Below, one piece after another: positions 51,063 to 60,644 of a DNA stretch of 64,000 nt (positions are counted from its first letter, which is position 1; each line of letters starts with the position of its first letter). The stretch spans positions 1,736,001-1,800,000 of the forward strand of contig NZ_SHLC01000001.1 in the NCBI RefSeq assembly GCF_004217495.1, read 5' to 3'. This DNA is from Microterricola gilva. Lineage in GTDB: Bacteria; Actinomycetota; Actinomycetes; Actinomycetales; Microbacteriaceae. The notes under the pieces were generated by a model. It searched no databases. It had not been told where the DNA came from and saw only the letters and a list, made by a program, of their open reading frames with translations. The translations under genes were made by a program, and so were the position numbers.

Positions 51063-51223
51063 GGCAACCCTTCTTGTTTCTCGCTCTGAGTGTTGAGGAA
51101 AGGCTATGCGACACCTGATCGCCTCGCGGCGCTGCCCAGTGAGCCATCGCGCGATGCCCGCGCATGCGCATACTGTTAACTGTGTGCGCGCGAACGCACC
51201 GTGAGCATCTTCAGGAGCAAGCC

Positions 51224-51577
51224 ATGTCCACCCTCCCCCAGCCGATTCGTGTTGACGTCGATATGTGGGTCTGTATGCGAAACGATGCTGTGCTCCCCAA
51301 AGCCTCGATTCAACGGGTACACACCCCGGAGGGCGACCGCTTTCTGCTCTACCAGTGGGACGTCGATCCGGCCAAGCGCGTGCTGCGAGGGATGCACGAT
51401 TCGTTGGACAAGGCCAACTCGCTCGTACGCTTCGATGCACCACAGAACGCCACGCCGGCTGCTCCGCCTGCGGCCCCTCCTGCGGCCCCTCCGGTCCCGC
51501 AACGTGAACCGCTCACCGAGTCCGAACGCGACGCGCTCGCCGCAATGCGCGGTGCCGGCGCACTGATCAAGCGCTGA
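51224..51577 (+). CDS. Unknown 117-residue protein with Ala-Pro linker
   Basis: 117 residues from ATG 51224 with ribosome site CAGGAG. The N-terminal 70 residues (IRVDVDMWVCMRNDAVLPKA, FLLYQWDVDPAKRVLRGMHD) look like a small beta-rich domain. A repeated AAPPAAPP linker (about residues 78-90) leads to a short helix LTESERDALAAMRGAGALIK. Its 3' end overlaps the amidase gene by 11 bases, convergent. No family recognised. Confidence 0.7.
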   Translation: MSTLPQPIRVDVDMWVCMRNDAVLPKASIQRVHTPEGDRFLLYQWDVDPAKRVLRGMHDSLDKANSLVRFDAPQNATPAAPPAAPPAAPPVPQREPLTESERDALAAMRGAGALIKR

Positions 51578-53324
51578 GCGGAGGTGTGCGCGGCGGAATG
51601 GTGCGCCGTGCACCAGTCGCCTCGAACGCCGCTGCCAGCGTGAGCAGTGCGCTGTCGTCGTAGGCGCGTCCGGCGAACGTGAGCCCAACCGGCATCCCGA
51701 TGTCGGCCATCGTGCCCATCGGCACCGTCACGGTCGGGATGCCCAGGTGGCGTGGCACGAGGTTCCCGTTCGCAACCCACACGCCGTTGCGCCAGCCGAG
51801 ATCAGCGGATGCCTCATTGACGTCCATATCGGCCGGGCCGACATCCGCGACCGCGGGAAAGACAACCGCCGCGAGGCCCAGCGCGTCCATCCACTGCTCG
51901 AGGTCGACGCGTCGGGTCTCCTCGAGCCCGCGCAGCCCGTCTTCGAGCTCGGGCATGTCGGCGAATGTCGCACCGGGGTTGGAACGCACCCACTCGGGAT
52001 ACTCGGCGACATCGTCGTCGAATCCCGTGTACCTCTCTGGCAACGTGCCCTCATCCGCTGGGAAGATCCGGGAGCCATCGACATCCGCCAGCGACCGCAG
52101 TGCTGGGTCACCGTTCGCCTCGAGAAAGTCATTCCACGCCCAGGCGGACAGATCGACGATCTCTCGCCGGAGAAATGCTGGGCTCACCAGCCCGCGCGTT
52201 GCGATCGTTGGCGCGCCGGGGCGGTCGCCCTCGTAGTTGGTGACAACGGGGAAATCAACCGGGACGACCTCCGCACCCGCCGCCTCGAGATCACGGCGGG
52301 CGGCCTCCCACAGCTCGATGACGGACGCCCGGGTGTGGATGCCGCGGCCCGTTGAGCCGCCAATGCCCGGCTCGTGCCCGGGCAGAGCGGTGCCGAGCTC
52401 AGGGTCCGCATTGATGTACATGCGCGGCACTCCGAACCGTTTTCCGGCGAGGGCTCCACGGGCCGCGCTGGGGTCTGCCGCTCGGAGTGCGGCGTACGAC
52501 AGTGGACGAACGGCCGAGGCCGCGGGGATCCGCACCCAGGGCTGCACGCGCCAGAAGTCACCTCGTGTCTCGACGTCGTCAGACACAATCACATCGAGCA
52601 CCTCGAACAGGTCAGCCATGCTGCGGGTATGGGGAACGACCACATCCATGGTCGGCACGAGCGGCCAGTTGCCGCGCACCGAGATCACCCCGCGCGACGG
52701 TGTGTAGGCGCACAGCGCGTTGTTCGATGCGGGGGCACGTCCCGACGACCACGTCTCTTCCCCGAGACCGAACGCCGCAAAGCTTGCAGCGGTCGCGGTG
52801 CCGGAGCCGTTCGACGAGCCAGAGCCGAATGCCGCCGTGAGGTAGTCGGCGTTGTATGGGCTCTCGGCACGGCCGTAGACGCCACGTTGCATGCCGCCGT
52901 TCGCCATGGGTGGCATGTTCGTGAGGCCGATGAGGACGGCGCCAGCGGCGCGCAGCCGTTCGATGGTGAAGGCGTCGCGCTGGGCGACCAGGCGCTCGAA
53001 GGCCGGGCTGCCGGCCGCCGCGGTGAGCCCGGTCGCCAGGTAGCTGTCCTTCGCGGTGTACGGGATGCCATCGAGTGGACCCAGCGTCTCGCCCCGGTCG
53101 CGGCGCTCATCGGATGCCCGGGCGTCGAGGAGAGCGCTCGGGTTCATCACCACGAGCGCGTTCAGCGCGGTCGCGGTGCCGTGCCGGTCGTACGCCTCGA
53201 TGCGATCGAGGTACGCGCGCGTGAGTGACTCGCTCGTCGTCCGCCCGTCCTCGAGCGCCGCACGGAGCTCGGCGATCGACGCCTCCACGACGTCGAATGC
53301 CGCGTTCGCGGCGCGCACACTCAT
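51567..53324 (-). CDS. Amidase-signature enzyme
   Basis: 585 residues. Amidase-signature hydrolases use a Ser-cisSer-Lys triad. The Lys is Lys92 in GIPYTAKDSYL; the serine stretch is GSGSSNGSGTATAASF (about residues 168-183), with SN in place of the usual SG. ATG 53324 overlaps the stop of the agmatine-deiminase-family gene by 4 bases, so the two are cotranslated. The pair would deiminate a guanidine and then hydrolyse an amide, ureido or similar bond. N-carbamoylputrescine is a possible substrate, though the usual enzyme for it is of the nitrilase family. Confidence 0.92.
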   Translation of the reverse strand: MSVRAANAAFDVVEASIAELRAALEDGRTTSESLTRAYLDRIEAYDRHGTATALNALVVMNPSALLDARASDERRDRGETLGPLDGIPYTAKDSYLATGLTAAAGSPAFERLVAQRDAFTIERLRAAGAVLIGLTNMPPMANGGMQRGVYGRAESPYNADYLTAAFGSGSSNGSGTATAASFAAFGLGEETWSSGRAPASNNALCAYTPSRGVISVRGNWPLVPTMDVVVPHTRSMADLFEVLDVIVSDDVETRGDFWRVQPWVRIPAASAVRPLSYAALRAADPSAARGALAGKRFGVPRMYINADPELGTALPGHEPGIGGSTGRGIHTRASVIELWEAARRDLEAAGAEVVPVDFPVVTNYEGDRPGAPTIATRGLVSPAFLRREIVDLSAWAWNDFLEANGDPALRSLADVDGSRIFPADEGTLPERYTGFDDDVAEYPEWVRSNPGATFADMPELEDGLRGLEETRRVDLEQWMDALGLAAVVFPAVADVGPADMDVNEASADLGWRNGVWVANGNLVPRHLGIPTVTVPMGTMADIGMPVGLTFAGRAYDDSALLTLAAAFEATGARRTIPPRTPPLSA

Positions 53325-54382
53325 CGGGTTGGCTCCGCGTTCGGCTGCTGCACGCGACCGCCGAAGTCTCCCGCGGGAACCTGTTGCGTGATGCAATGCG
53401 GGCCGCCGCCGCCGAAGGCGATCGTCGTGCCGGGAACGCCGACGATCTCGCGGTCGGGGTACAGCCCGCCGAGAACGTCGAGCACGGCCGCGTCGTGGTC
53501 GCCGCCGTCGACGGGAACGATGACGGCCCCGTTGGCGATGTAGTGGTTTGCGTACGACACATCGGCGTCGCGGTGCGGATCGAGAATGCTGATGTCGAGG
53601 GAGCGACCGGCCGCATCGGGCGTCTCGGCGAGTCGGGCGAGGTTGGCGCGTGCACGCTCATACTCGGATGACGCCCGATCGGACGGCACCTCAAGCAGCA
53701 CGCGCCCCGGGGCGATGTACTGCGCCACCCCGTCGATGTGCCCGTCGGTGCCTGCCGGGCCAACATCGAGGCTGTGCCCGTAGGGCAGCCAGGTGACGGT
53801 CGTGACGCCGAGGTAGTCCTTGAGACCCTGTTCGATCTCCTCCTTCGTCATGTGGGGGTTGCGGTTCGGGTTGAGCAGGCACTGCTCGGTTGTGATCAGC
53901 GCGCCCTCGCCGTCGACGAGGAACGCCCCGCCCTCGAGCACGAACGGGGCGCGGAAGAGCGGAACGCCAAAGTGCGCGGCGAGACGGTCGGGCACCAGCG
54001 CGTCCTGGTCGTGCGGATGCCACCGATTGCCCCATGCGTTGAAGCCGAACTTGACGGCCGCGACGTTGCCCGCGGCATTCGTCACGAACGCCGGGCCGCT
54101 GTCGCGGGCCCAGGAATCGTCGACCGGCACCTCAAGCGGTTCGACTCCGCTGCCACAGAAGTCGATGACCTCGGCGGCGAGGCCGGGGTTGCACAGCATG
54201 ACGACCGGCTCAAATGCGGCGATCGCGCGGGCGACAGCTGCGTAGTCGCGCTTGGCCTCATCGAAGCGGTCGCTCCAGAGCTCGCGACGGGCCGGCCAGA
54301 TCATCACACAGGCGGCGTGTCGCGACCATTCGGCCGGCATCGAGTAACCGGCTTCGGCCGGTGTTTGCATCAGTTCAGTCAC
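53321..54382 (-). CDS. Agmatine deiminase family protein, cytoplasmic
   Basis: 353 residues, close to AguA (about 365). The enzyme family hydrolyses guanidine groups to ureido groups plus ammonia. Signature residues: VDDSWARDSGPAF, FNAWGNRW, the His-Asp in TDGHIDGVAQYIAPG, and catalytic Cys330 in GGGGPHCITQQ (AguA has GGGNIHCITQQ). No signal peptide. A TetR-type operator half-matched TTGGAT-N3-AACCAA overlaps a TTGACA promoter box 39 bases upstream. First gene of a two-gene unit with the amidase. Confidence 0.92.
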   Translation of the reverse strand: MTELMQTPAEAGYSMPAEWSRHAACVMIWPARRELWSDRFDEAKRDYAAVARAIAAFEPVVMLCNPGLAAEVIDFCGSGVEPLEVPVDDSWARDSGPAFVTNAAGNVAAVKFGFNAWGNRWHPHDQDALVPDRLAAHFGVPLFRAPFVLEGGAFLVDGEGALITTEQCLLNPNRNPHMTKEEIEQGLKDYLGVTTVTWLPYGHSLDVGPAGTDGHIDGVAQYIAPGRVLLEVPSDRASSEYERARANLARLAETPDAAGRSLDISILDPHRDADVSYANHYIANGAVIVPVDGGDHDAAVLDVLGGLYPDREIVGVPGTTIAFGGGGPHCITQQVPAGDFGGRVQQPNAEPTR

Positions 54383-54420
54383 GACGGACCTCCATTGGTT
54401 ACGTGGCGTATCCGACTATC

Positions 54421-54435
54421 TTGGATGTCAACCAA
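54421..54435 (-). promoter_or_regulatory. Operator A at the deiminase-amidase promoter
   Basis: On the minus strand TTGGTT-GAC-ATCCAA, an inverted repeat with one mismatch, matching the perfect sites at 60627 and 61959. It contains a consensus TTGACA -35 hexamer (54426-54431), so a bound repressor would block RNA polymerase. Confidence 0.7.
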
Positions 54436-54523
54436 TTAAATAGCAAGAGGAAGATTCTCGGCCGCGGCTCCCGGTTTTCGGGCGCGCCGAAGCGGGCCGG
54501 TGCGCTGGCCGTTGCCGCGCGAC

Positions 54524-55144
54524 TCAGCTCGCGTCGGCCTGCAGTGCTACCGGCGCGGCAAGGAATGCAGCGCTCGCCTGCATGCACAGGTCGAGCATTC
54601 GCGCTCGAGCGAGTTTCGGCGCTCCGACCGTGAGCTGAATCGACAGGCCGTCGATCGTGGCGGAGATGAGCTGGGCGGCGTCGTCGAGGTCGGTGTACGC
54701 GAACACTCCGCGCTCGCCGCCGTAGGCGATGACGTCGATCAGGATCTGCCGCCACCGCTCGTCGAGTTCGTTGTGCACCTCGGCGACGGTGTCATTGGTC
54801 GCGGCATCCGACCAGACCTGGAACCACAGGATCCAGCCGGTGTCGCCGCGCCCGTCCGATGCCGAGAGGTCGATGAGCCGCTCCAACCGAGCCCACGGGT
54901 CATCGATGCCGCCGAGTTCGGCCTCGACCTGTTCGACGAGTGCCTCCTCGCTCTGGCGAATGGCGAGCATGAGCAGCTCGGTCTTCGACGGGAAGTAGTA
55001 GGTGACGTGGCCCGGCGTCATGCCTGCACGCTCGGCGATGTCAGACACCCGCACATTTGCGAGCCCAAGATCGGCGATCGCCTTGGCGGCAGCGTCGACG
55101 ACGAGCTCCTCGCGTTCCTTGCCTTTCGCGCGCCGACCCGTCAT
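54524..55144 (-). CDS. TetR-family regulator of the island
   Basis: 206 residues from ATG 55144 (GAGGGG ribosome site). HTH: VRVSDIAERAGMTPGHVTYY followed by FPSKTELL, typical of the BetI-like branch (TetR_C_6). It is the last gene of the ABC importer operon, 16 bases after the OppF-like gene, and is followed by the deiminase-amidase unit. It is the only regulator gene in the island, so it is the best candidate to bind the TTGGAT-N3-ATCCAA sites, making the operon self-regulated. Confidence 0.9.
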   Translation of the reverse strand: MTGRRAKGKEREELVVDAAAKAIADLGLANVRVSDIAERAGMTPGHVTYYFPSKTELLMLAIRQSEEALVEQVEAELGGIDDPWARLERLIDLSASDGRGDTGWILWFQVWSDAATNDTVAEVHNELDERWRQILIDVIAYGGERGVFAYTDLDDAAQLISATIDGLSIQLTVGAPKLARARMLDLCMQASAAFLAAPVALQADAS

Positions 55145-55160
55145 TTCGTCATCCCCTCGC

Positions 55161-56276
55161 TCATTGCGACACCATCCTATTCTTCGGCTGCAGATTCTCT
55201 GGGCCCCGACTCGTCTGCGCCTCACTTTCCGGCGCTTGGGGCGAGTTTCCGCGCTCGTTGCGCTTCGCCCGATCCGACAGCTCCGTCCAGGCGAAGTGGC
55301 ACGCCGCCCGGTCCGTCTCGGTCTGGCAGTCATGCGCGGATTCGGATGGCCCACGTAAGAGTGGCTCCTCCTCCCGGCAGATGTCCTGCGCGATCGGGCA
55401 TCGAGGGTGGAAACGGCATCCAGAGGCGAGATTGTGCAGGCTCCCCGGCTCGCCACGCAGCACCGAACCGCCGGGCTGCTTCATGACGCCCATTTGCGGC
55501 GCGGCCTCGAGCAGGGCCGCGGTGTATGGATGCCGCGGATCTCGGAAGAGGTCTTCTGTCGGCCGATCCTCGACGATTGTGCCGAGATACATGACGACGA
55601 CGCGGTCGCTGATGTGGCGCACGACTGCCAGATCGTGCGAGATGAACAACAGGGTCAGCCCGAGTTCTGTCCGCAGCTTCTGCAGCAGGTTGAGGATGGC
55701 AGCTTGCACGGACACGTCGAGCGCGGCGACGGACTCGTCGGCGACGAGGATCTCCGGTTCGAGCGCGAGGGCGCGGGCGATGCCAACGCGTTGGCGTTGT
55801 CCGCCCGAGAGTCGGCGTGGGTACGCATTCAGCAGCGACGCGGGCAGCTCCACGAGCTCGAGGAGTTCCTCGGCCCGCCGTTGCACCGACCCAGCCGGAA
55901 CCATGTCGTGCACGCGGAGCAGCTCGCGCAGCGTCTGCCCGATCGTCATCGAGGGGTTGAGTGAGGCGCTCGGGTCCTGGAACACGATCTGGATGTGCCG
56001 GGTCTGCGCCCGGGTGCGTCGATTGCCCAGCGGCTCGCCTGCGAACGCGACGGTGCCGGCCGAGAGCGGGGCGAGGCCGACGAGCGCCTTGGCCAGCGTG
56101 GACTTGCCGCAGCCGGACTCCCCGACGATGCCGACCGCCGAGCCGCGTTCGACGACGAGGTCGATTCCGTCGATGGCGTGCACGATCGGAGCGGGACGGC
56201 GGCGCAGTCGCGCCACCAGCCTGGACCCGACGGCATAGCTCACGCGGAGCCCGCGGGCGTCGAGGATCGCGCTCAT
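55161..56276 (-). CDS. ABC transporter ATPase, OppF/DppF type
   Basis: 371 residues. Walker A GESGCGKST, Q-loop FQDPSASLNP, signature LSGGQRQRVG, Walker B EILVADES and H-loop ISHDLAVV are complete. The C-terminal oligopeptide-transporter motif with clustered Cys (LASGCRFHPRCPIAQDIC) marks the OppF/DppF group, where it can hold an iron-sulfur cluster in some members. ATG overlaps the preceding OppD stop by 4 bases. It powers import with the other four genes of the operon. Confidence 0.95.
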   Translation of the reverse strand: MSAILDARGLRVSYAVGSRLVARLRRRPAPIVHAIDGIDLVVERGSAVGIVGESGCGKSTLAKALVGLAPLSAGTVAFAGEPLGNRRTRAQTRHIQIVFQDPSASLNPSMTIGQTLRELLRVHDMVPAGSVQRRAEELLELVELPASLLNAYPRRLSGGQRQRVGIARALALEPEILVADESVAALDVSVQAAILNLLQKLRTELGLTLLFISHDLAVVRHISDRVVVMYLGTIVEDRPTEDLFRDPRHPYTAALLEAAPQMGVMKQPGGSVLRGEPGSLHNLASGCRFHPRCPIAQDICREEEPLLRGPSESAHDCQTETDRAACHFAWTELSDRAKRNERGNSPQAPESEAQTSRGPENLQPKNRMVSQ

Positions 56277-57259
56277 GCGCTCGCCTCCGCCAGCACCTCG
56301 GGATGGATGCATGCTGTTGCATGGCGCGCGTTGCCGTCGAGTTCGTAGGGGGCGATGCGGCAGTCGTCACGGGCGAAGGCACACCGTGGAGCGAAACGGC
56401 AGCCACTGGGGAACTGGCGCGGGTCTGGCGGTGAACCCGGGATCGTCGCGAGCGCTGCGCTGCCGCCGTGGAAGGAGGGTGCGGAGGCGAGCAGCGCCGC
56501 GGTGTACGGATGCCGCGGCGCGCGGAGCACCTCGTCGACCGGGCCGGTCTCCACGATTCGGCCGGCGTACATCACGGCGATACGGTCGCACACCTCAGCG
56601 ACGACGGCGAGATCGTGCGAGACGAACACCATCGCCATCCCCCGCTCGGCACGTAGCCGCTGGAGCAGGCCGAGGATCTGATCCTGGATCGTCACGTCGA
56701 GCGCGGTGGTCGGCTCATCGCACAGCAGCAGTTCGGGCTCGCTGGCCAGCGCTGCGGCGATTATGACACGCTGCCGCAGGCCCCCGGAGAGTTCGTGCGG
56801 CCACATCCTGGCCCTGCGCGCTGGGTCTGGGATGCCGGTGCTCGCCATCAACTCGAGCACCCGCGCCCGGGCGGCCCGGCGCGACATCCCGCTGTGCACC
56901 CGGACAGCCTCGGCGATGAGATCCCCGACCCGCATGGTCGGGTTGAGTGCCGTCATCGGCTCCTGAAAGATCATCGCAACGCCGTGACCGCGAACACGCT
57001 CGGGGTCGCCGATGATCGTTTCGCGCTGGAACGCGAACCGGATCGGCCCCCTGGATTCGCCGCCGGGCGGCAGCAGACCGAGCACCGCGCGGAGCGAGAG
57101 GCTCTTGCCCGAGCCGGACTCGCCGACGATTCCGAGCGATTCACCGGCAGCGACGTGGAACGAGACGCCGTCGACGGGGTTCAGTGTGCGGCCACCGACG
57201 GTGAGCTGCACCTGGAGTTCGTTGACGCTCAACACGGTCCGGCTCATTTCCTGGTCCAT
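56273..57259 (-). CDS. ABC transporter ATPase, OppD/DppD type
   Basis: 328 residues from ATG 57259 (AAGGA 8 bases upstream; ATG 57247 overlaps the permease stop but has a poorly spaced site). Walker A GESGSGKS, Q-loop FQEPMTALNP, signature LSGGLRQRV, Walker B ELLLCDEPT and H-loop VSHDLAVV are present. The OppD C-terminal motif FPSGCRFAPRCAFARDDC carries the same Cys cluster as its partner. Confidence 0.95.
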   Translation of the reverse strand: MDQEMSRTVLSVNELQVQLTVGGRTLNPVDGVSFHVAAGESLGIVGESGSGKSLSLRAVLGLLPPGGESRGPIRFAFQRETIIGDPERVRGHGVAMIFQEPMTALNPTMRVGDLIAEAVRVHSGMSRRAARARVLELMASTGIPDPARRARMWPHELSGGLRQRVIIAAALASEPELLLCDEPTTALDVTIQDQILGLLQRLRAERGMAMVFVSHDLAVVAEVCDRIAVMYAGRIVETGPVDEVLRAPRHPYTAALLASAPSFHGGSAALATIPGSPPDPRQFPSGCRFAPRCAFARDDCRIAPYELDGNARHATACIHPEVLAEASA

Positions 57260-58113
57260 TCTTCGATTCCTTCTCCGATGAGGCTGAGACCGAGGCCGAA
57301 GCCGACCACGACCAGCCCCGGCACAGTCGAGAGCCACCACTGCTCGCGGATATAGGGTTGGCCAGCCGCGATCATTGCCCCCCATTCCGGCGTTGGCGCT
57401 TGGATGCCGAGTCCGAGGAACGACAGCGCCGCCAAACCCAGCGTTGCGCCGACAATGTCGGACGGCAGGTACACCAATGTCTGCCCGACCGAGTTCGGGA
57501 AGACGTGGCGCCAGAGGATCCGCCGCGTTGGCAAACCAGAGGCGCGCGCCGCCGCGACATAGTCGAGGCTGCGCACCCGGAGAACCTCGGTGCGGATCAG
57601 GCGCGCGTATGCCACCCAGGCGATCAGGGTGAACGCGACCAGGATCGAGGTGACGCCGGGACCGAGCACGAAGACGAGCGCGATGATCAGGATGTAGGTG
57701 GGGAACGCCTGCACCACATCCGAGACGCGCATGATCGCCCCGTCGACCCAGCCGCCACGGAATCCGGCCACGGCGCCCAGAACGGTGCCGACCACGGCCG
57801 GCAGCACGGCGCCGAGAAATCCGACGAGCAAGTCAACGCGCGAGGCGAAGATCAACCGGGAGAGCACATCGCGGCCGAGCTCGTCCGTTCCGAGCCAGTG
57901 CACCCAGCTCGGCGATGCCAGCGCGTTCACGACGTCCTGCTCGAGCGGGTCGAATGGGGCGATGAGCGGGGCGAAGACGGCAAAGAGCACGTAGGCGGTT
58001 ACGATCGCGGCACCGACCCAGACCCGGCGTGGCATCCGTACCCGTTCGACCCCGGTGATCTCGTGACCCGTTGTTGCTGCGGCCGCGATCGCGGCGGCTG
58101 ATTCGATGCTCAC
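57244..58113 (-). CDS. ABC transporter permease, OppC/DppC type
   Basis: 289 residues from GTG 58113. An N-terminal OppC-type segment (LFAVFAPLIAPFDP, then HWLGTDELGRDVLSRL) precedes five helices. The EAA loop that contacts the ATPase is in AARASGLPTRRILWRHVFPN. The start overlaps the DppB stop by 4 bases (GTGA). It pairs with the DppB-type permease to form the channel. Confidence 0.95.
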   Translation of the reverse strand: MSIESAAAIAAAATTGHEITGVERVRMPRRVWVGAAIVTAYVLFAVFAPLIAPFDPLEQDVVNALASPSWVHWLGTDELGRDVLSRLIFASRVDLLVGFLGAVLPAVVGTVLGAVAGFRGGWVDGAIMRVSDVVQAFPTYILIIALVFVLGPGVTSILVAFTLIAWVAYARLIRTEVLRVRSLDYVAAARASGLPTRRILWRHVFPNSVGQTLVYLPSDIVGATLGLAALSFLGLGIQAPTPEWGAMIAAGQPYIREQWWLSTVPGLVVVGFGLGLSLIGEGIEEWTRK

Positions 58114-59054
58114 GACTCCACCTCCAACCGCGGGTCTGCGATGGATGTGAGGATGTCGGCGATCAGGAACACCAGCACGACGACAACGGCGAAGAGCAGC
58201 GTGTAACCCTGGATCGTGGGAATGTCGCGTTGCCGTGCCGCCAGAACGATGCCCTGGCCGATCCCGGGCAGTGCGAAGGTCGTCTCGACCACGACCGCTC
58301 CGAACAGGAGGTACCCGATGTTCAGCGCGAGGATGGAAACGGTCGGCGGTGCCGCGTTGCGGAGCACGAACTTCGACATGATGCGGGAACGCGGCACGCC
58401 CAGCGACTTCGCCGTCGTCACATGCTCGGTGCCGAGCACCGCGATGATGCTGGCCCGGAGGCTCCGCACCTGCAACGGCGCGATGGACAGGGCGAGCGTG
58501 AACGCGGGCAACGCGATCGAGCGCAGGTGCTCCGCCGGAGTCTCGCCGAAGCCACCCACCGGGAACCATCCGGTCGGCAGGGCGACGGTGAGGATGAGGA
58601 TGATGCCGACCCAGAATGACGGCATCGCGAGTGCGACGAGACTGAATCCGCGGGTCGCGTGATCGAACGGCCGGTCGGGAGCGCGAGCGGAGAGGATCGC
58701 GAGCGGCACGGAGATCACGAGCGAGAGCAGGGCGCCGAAGCCCAGCAGCCAGATGGTGACCGGCAGGCGCTCGGCGATGATGCTCGACACCGCCTCCCGT
58801 GATTTGAAGGAGTATCCGAGATTGCCGCTGAACACGTCTCCGACGTAACGGAAGTACTGCACGATCGCTGGATCATTGAGCCCGAGCTGCTCGCGCACGA
58901 GTTGCAGCTCGGGCTCGGAGGCCCGCAGGCCGACGATGAGACGCGCCGGGTCCCCCGGTGTGATCTTCAGGATGAGGAACACCAGCAGCACGATGCCGAA
59001 GAGCAGTGGGATCGCGAGCGCCAATCGCTTGGCGATGAACAGGTAACGACCCAC
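58110..59054 (-). CDS. ABC transporter permease, OppB/DppB type
   Basis: 314 residues from GTG 59054, 3 bases after the binding-protein stop. First helix ALAIPLLFGIVLLVFLILKI is followed by the family motif TPGDPARLIVG. The EAA loop reads TAKSLGVPRSRIMSKFVLRN. Six helices are predicted. Substrate class (peptide, opine or polyamine-conjugate) cannot be told from the permease. Confidence 0.95.
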   Translation of the reverse strand: MGRYLFIAKRLALAIPLLFGIVLLVFLILKITPGDPARLIVGLRASEPELQLVREQLGLNDPAIVQYFRYVGDVFSGNLGYSFKSREAVSSIIAERLPVTIWLLGFGALLSLVISVPLAILSARAPDRPFDHATRGFSLVALAMPSFWVGIILILTVALPTGWFPVGGFGETPAEHLRSIALPAFTLALSIAPLQVRSLRASIIAVLGTEHVTTAKSLGVPRSRIMSKFVLRNAAPPTVSILALNIGYLLFGAVVVETTFALPGIGQGIVLAARQRDIPTIQGYTLLFAVVVVLVFLIADILTSIADPRLEVES

Positions 59055-59057
59055 CGC

Positions 59058-60584
59058 CTACTCGCCGACCTTGATCGTGTCCCAGTAGTACATTCCCCAA
59101 GGGGCGGCGGCGAAACCAGAGATCCTCGGGCTCACCGCGTGCAACACCTGGAACTCGGAAAGACTGATCGCCTGCGCATTCTCAAGCGCCTCGTCCTGCA
59201 CGGCGGTCACGATCTGCTGCTTCTCCTCTGGCGACTCCGTCGCGGTGTACGCGAAGAACTGCTGTTGGATCGTGTCCGTCTCGAAACCGGTGAACAACCA
59301 GGACGTGCCCTGAATCCAGCCGAGCGGGTCGATCACGTCCGGCGACACCGCGCCATACGACCAGAGCACCATGTCGGCGTCCAGTCCGTAGGCGCGGCTG
59401 AGGAACGCTCCCGTCTCGAGAGCGGTGAGCGTGACGTCGATGCCGATCTCGGCGAGGTTCGCCTTGATGACCTGGGCAACAAGGTGGTCGGTCGAGTTGC
59501 CGGCGTCGTAGACGACTTCGAGGGCATCGACATCCGCGCTCTCGGACTTGTCGAGCAGTTCCTTGGATCGATCGAGGTCCAGAGCGAATGGCGCTTCGCT
59601 CGGCGGCGCCCAGTTCGCCAGATTCGGCGGGATGATCCCCCTGGGCGCGGATCCGTATCCACGGAAGGCGCCATCGGTGATCGCGTCGTAGTCGATGGCG
59701 TAGGCGATGGCCTTGCGCAGTTGCGGGTCGTCGAGCGGTGCACGCGTGGTGTTGAAGCTGAGGTGCTCGACCTGGCCGGCCGGGAGCGCGACCAGCGAAT
59801 CGCCGTATTGTTTGGCGTCGGAGGCGCCGACGTACTCCGAGATGTCGATCTGACCGGCCTGGAACTGCGCGCCCCGCTCGGTGGCATCCGGCAGGACATC
59901 GATGACGACCTTTTCCAGGTACGGTCGCCCGGGCTGGTAGTAATGCTCGTTCTTCTCCAGCGTGATCTGCCCGCCCGGTGACCAATCGGCGATCACGAAG
60001 GCACCGGCTGCGACCGGCTTGGCGAAGTACTCATCTCTCGTCTTCCCGCCGAAGTCTGTCGGGAAGATCGCCGACGACGACCAGGTCATCAACACGGGAA
60101 GCGTCGTGTCGGGAGTTGCCAGCGCGAACACCGCGGTGCGGTCATCGGGGGTGCTCACTCCGGTGATGTTCGCGTACAGGCTGCCGTAGTTTGACCCGTC
60201 TGCCCAGACGCCCGCCGAGAAGGCCACATCGGCCGAGGTGAGCGGCGTGCCGTCGCTGAATTGGGTGTCGTCCTGCAGCACAAAGGTCCACGTCAGCGCG
60301 GCGGGGTCATACGACCACGACTTCGCCAGCCCCGCCTCAACCGCCGTGCCGTCTGGGCTGAAGCGCAGCAGCGGCTCAAGCACGCCCTGAAGAGTCTGGT
60401 AGCTGGAATAGGCCGCGGCCTTGTCGGGGTCCCAGCCGTCGAACGATTCGGACCGGGCCACGTGGAGCGTCCCGTCGGCGTCTGCCGGCTGTGCCGAGTC
60501 GCCTCCGGTGCTGCACGCGGACAATGCGGCGACCATGAGAGCGGCCGTCAACACTGACAGTGCCTGTGTCACGGAGCGGGGCAT
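59058..60584 (-). CDS. ABC transporter substrate-binding lipoprotein, family 5 (OppA/DppA type)
   Basis: 508 residues from ATG 60584 with AGGAG upstream. Signal peptide with lipobox LSACS, so Cys is lipid-anchored outside the membrane. The mature protein shows the family-5 pattern: ESFDGWDPDKAAAYSSYQTL, EAGLAKSWSYDP, WTFVLQDDTQFSDGTPLTSADV and FNTTRAPLDDPQLRKAIAYA. These proteins bind peptides, opines, nickel or glutathione. First gene of the importer operon, preceded by operator B. Confidence 0.95.
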   Translation of the reverse strand: MPRSVTQALSVLTAALMVAALSACSTGGDSAQPADADGTLHVARSESFDGWDPDKAAAYSSYQTLQGVLEPLLRFSPDGTAVEAGLAKSWSYDPAALTWTFVLQDDTQFSDGTPLTSADVAFSAGVWADGSNYGSLYANITGVSTPDDRTAVFALATPDTTLPVLMTWSSSAIFPTDFGGKTRDEYFAKPVAAGAFVIADWSPGGQITLEKNEHYYQPGRPYLEKVVIDVLPDATERGAQFQAGQIDISEYVGASDAKQYGDSLVALPAGQVEHLSFNTTRAPLDDPQLRKAIAYAIDYDAITDGAFRGYGSAPRGIIPPNLANWAPPSEAPFALDLDRSKELLDKSESADVDALEVVYDAGNSTDHLVAQVIKANLAEIGIDVTLTALETGAFLSRAYGLDADMVLWSYGAVSPDVIDPLGWIQGTSWLFTGFETDTIQQQFFAYTATESPEEKQQIVTAVQDEALENAQAISLSEFQVLHAVSPRISGFAAAPWGMYYWDTIKVGE

Positions 60585-60626
60585 GATGACTCCTGTCTCC
60601 GACAACATCGTCGTCATCGGAAGTTA

Positions 60627-60643
60627 TTTGGATGATATCCAAA
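60627..60643. promoter_or_regulatory. Operator B at the ABC importer promoter
   Basis: Perfect inverted repeat TTTGGAT-GAT-ATCCAAA, same core as sites at 54421 and 61959. It covers the expected transcript start of the promoter at 60645-60673. Confidence 0.8.
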
Positions 60644-60644
60644 C

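Noticed and set aside
54383-54523. Guanidine riboswitch before the deiminase gene
   Set aside because: I looked for a conserved ykkC-like or other guanidine-binding fold in the leaders of both deiminase genes and the importer and saw none; the leaders are short and dominated by the operator.
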